The translations under genes were made by a program, and so were the position numbers. Positions 49,579-49,647 of a stretch of 49,647 nucleotides of DNA are shown one piece after another. Position 1 is the first letter of the stretch; every line of letters starts with the position of its first letter. Origin of the DNA: Planctomycetota bacterium (GTDB taxonomy: Bacteria; Planctomycetota; GCA-002687715); assembly GCA_002683135.1 (NCBI GenBank), contig NYSS01000115.1:1-49647 (forward strand), written 5' to 3'. The notes beneath the pieces are model-generated. The model was not told the DNA's origin. It saw only the letters and a program-made list of their open reading frames with translations, and made no database searches.

Positions 49579-49647
49579 ATGGGTCAGATGGTCGTGGGCG
49601 TCAGCCTCATCTTCCTCGCACTCCTCGCGGCGGTGGGGCTATGGCTC
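49579..49647 (+). CDS. Partial gene, N-terminal membrane segment
   Basis: The first 23 codons from ATG 49579 encode a hydrophobic stretch (VVGVSLIFLALLAAVGLWL), which is a signal peptide or membrane anchor. The gene runs off the right edge. Too little is visible for a family. No ribosome site precedes the ATG, but a promoter-like pair ends 7 nt upstream. Confidence 0.5.
   Translation, partial: MGQMVVGVSLIFLALLAAVGLWL

Noticed and set aside
1-49647. CRISPR arrays, insertion sequences, phage genes, att sites
   Set aside because: No regularly spaced repeats, transposase or integrase motifs, or inverted-repeat ends were seen by reading the window.

Overview
The window is GC-rich bacterial chromosome, about 50 kb, almost fully coding. 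It most resembles a Planctomycetota genome. The grounds are a single-chain SecDF fusion, an ECF sigma factor paired with a FecR-like/HEAT-repeat membrane anti-sigma candidate, several large secreted propeller or TIG-type proteins with short signal peptides, frequent GTG/TTG starts, and few clear Shine-Dalgarno sites. The assignment comes from gene content only. No rRNA, insertion sequence, phage gene or CRISPR array was seen.

Layout. Positions 1-4.9 kb hold the end of a HEAT-repeat gene, a secreted propeller-like protein, and a sigma/anti-sigma pair. Positions 5-29.6 kb hold a glycan locus. Its core is a run of minus-strand genes from 28185 down to 6477, most joined by 1-4 nt overlaps. In transcription order these are: a radical-SAM-like protein without its Cys cluster, a PIG-L deacetylase, a GT4-GT2 fusion, a second PIG-L deacetylase, a probable terminator, three GT2 enzymes, a GT4 enzyme, a radical SAM/SPASM protein, a GT4-coiled-coil-GT4 protein of 1276 aa, another GT4-GT2 fusion, an AlkP-superfamily phosphodiesterase with membrane segments, a phytol/polyprenol-kinase-like protein, a DUF92 (phytyl-phosphate-kinase-like) protein, and a UbiA prenyltransferase. 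Two plus-strand polytopic proteins that look like degenerate GT39 enzymes flank this run. Positions 29.6-33.5 kb hold an ABC transporter operon (ATPase, permease, DUF3299 protein, GT2). Positions 33.7-41 kb hold secreted or envelope proteins and a tRNA-Gly(CCC) gene. Positions 41-49.6 kb are housekeeping: ruvC, two overlapping lipoprotein genes, dtd, trpS, ribE, trmD, rplS, secDF, and the first codons of another gene.

How the genes may work together. The glycosyltransferases, deacetylases and radical SAM protein look like an assembly line for a surface polysaccharide or glycolipid. The last four genes of the run form a tightly coupled module that by family should phosphorylate an isoprenoid alcohol twice and pass the diphosphate to a UbiA transferase. 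This suggests that a prenyl lipid, as carrier, anchor or salvaged membrane lipid, is handled with the glycan. That link is inferred from gene order. Several promoters can be read in the sequence. Three have a TAGGNT -10 box only 6-7 nt before the start codon, which suggests leaderless transcripts.
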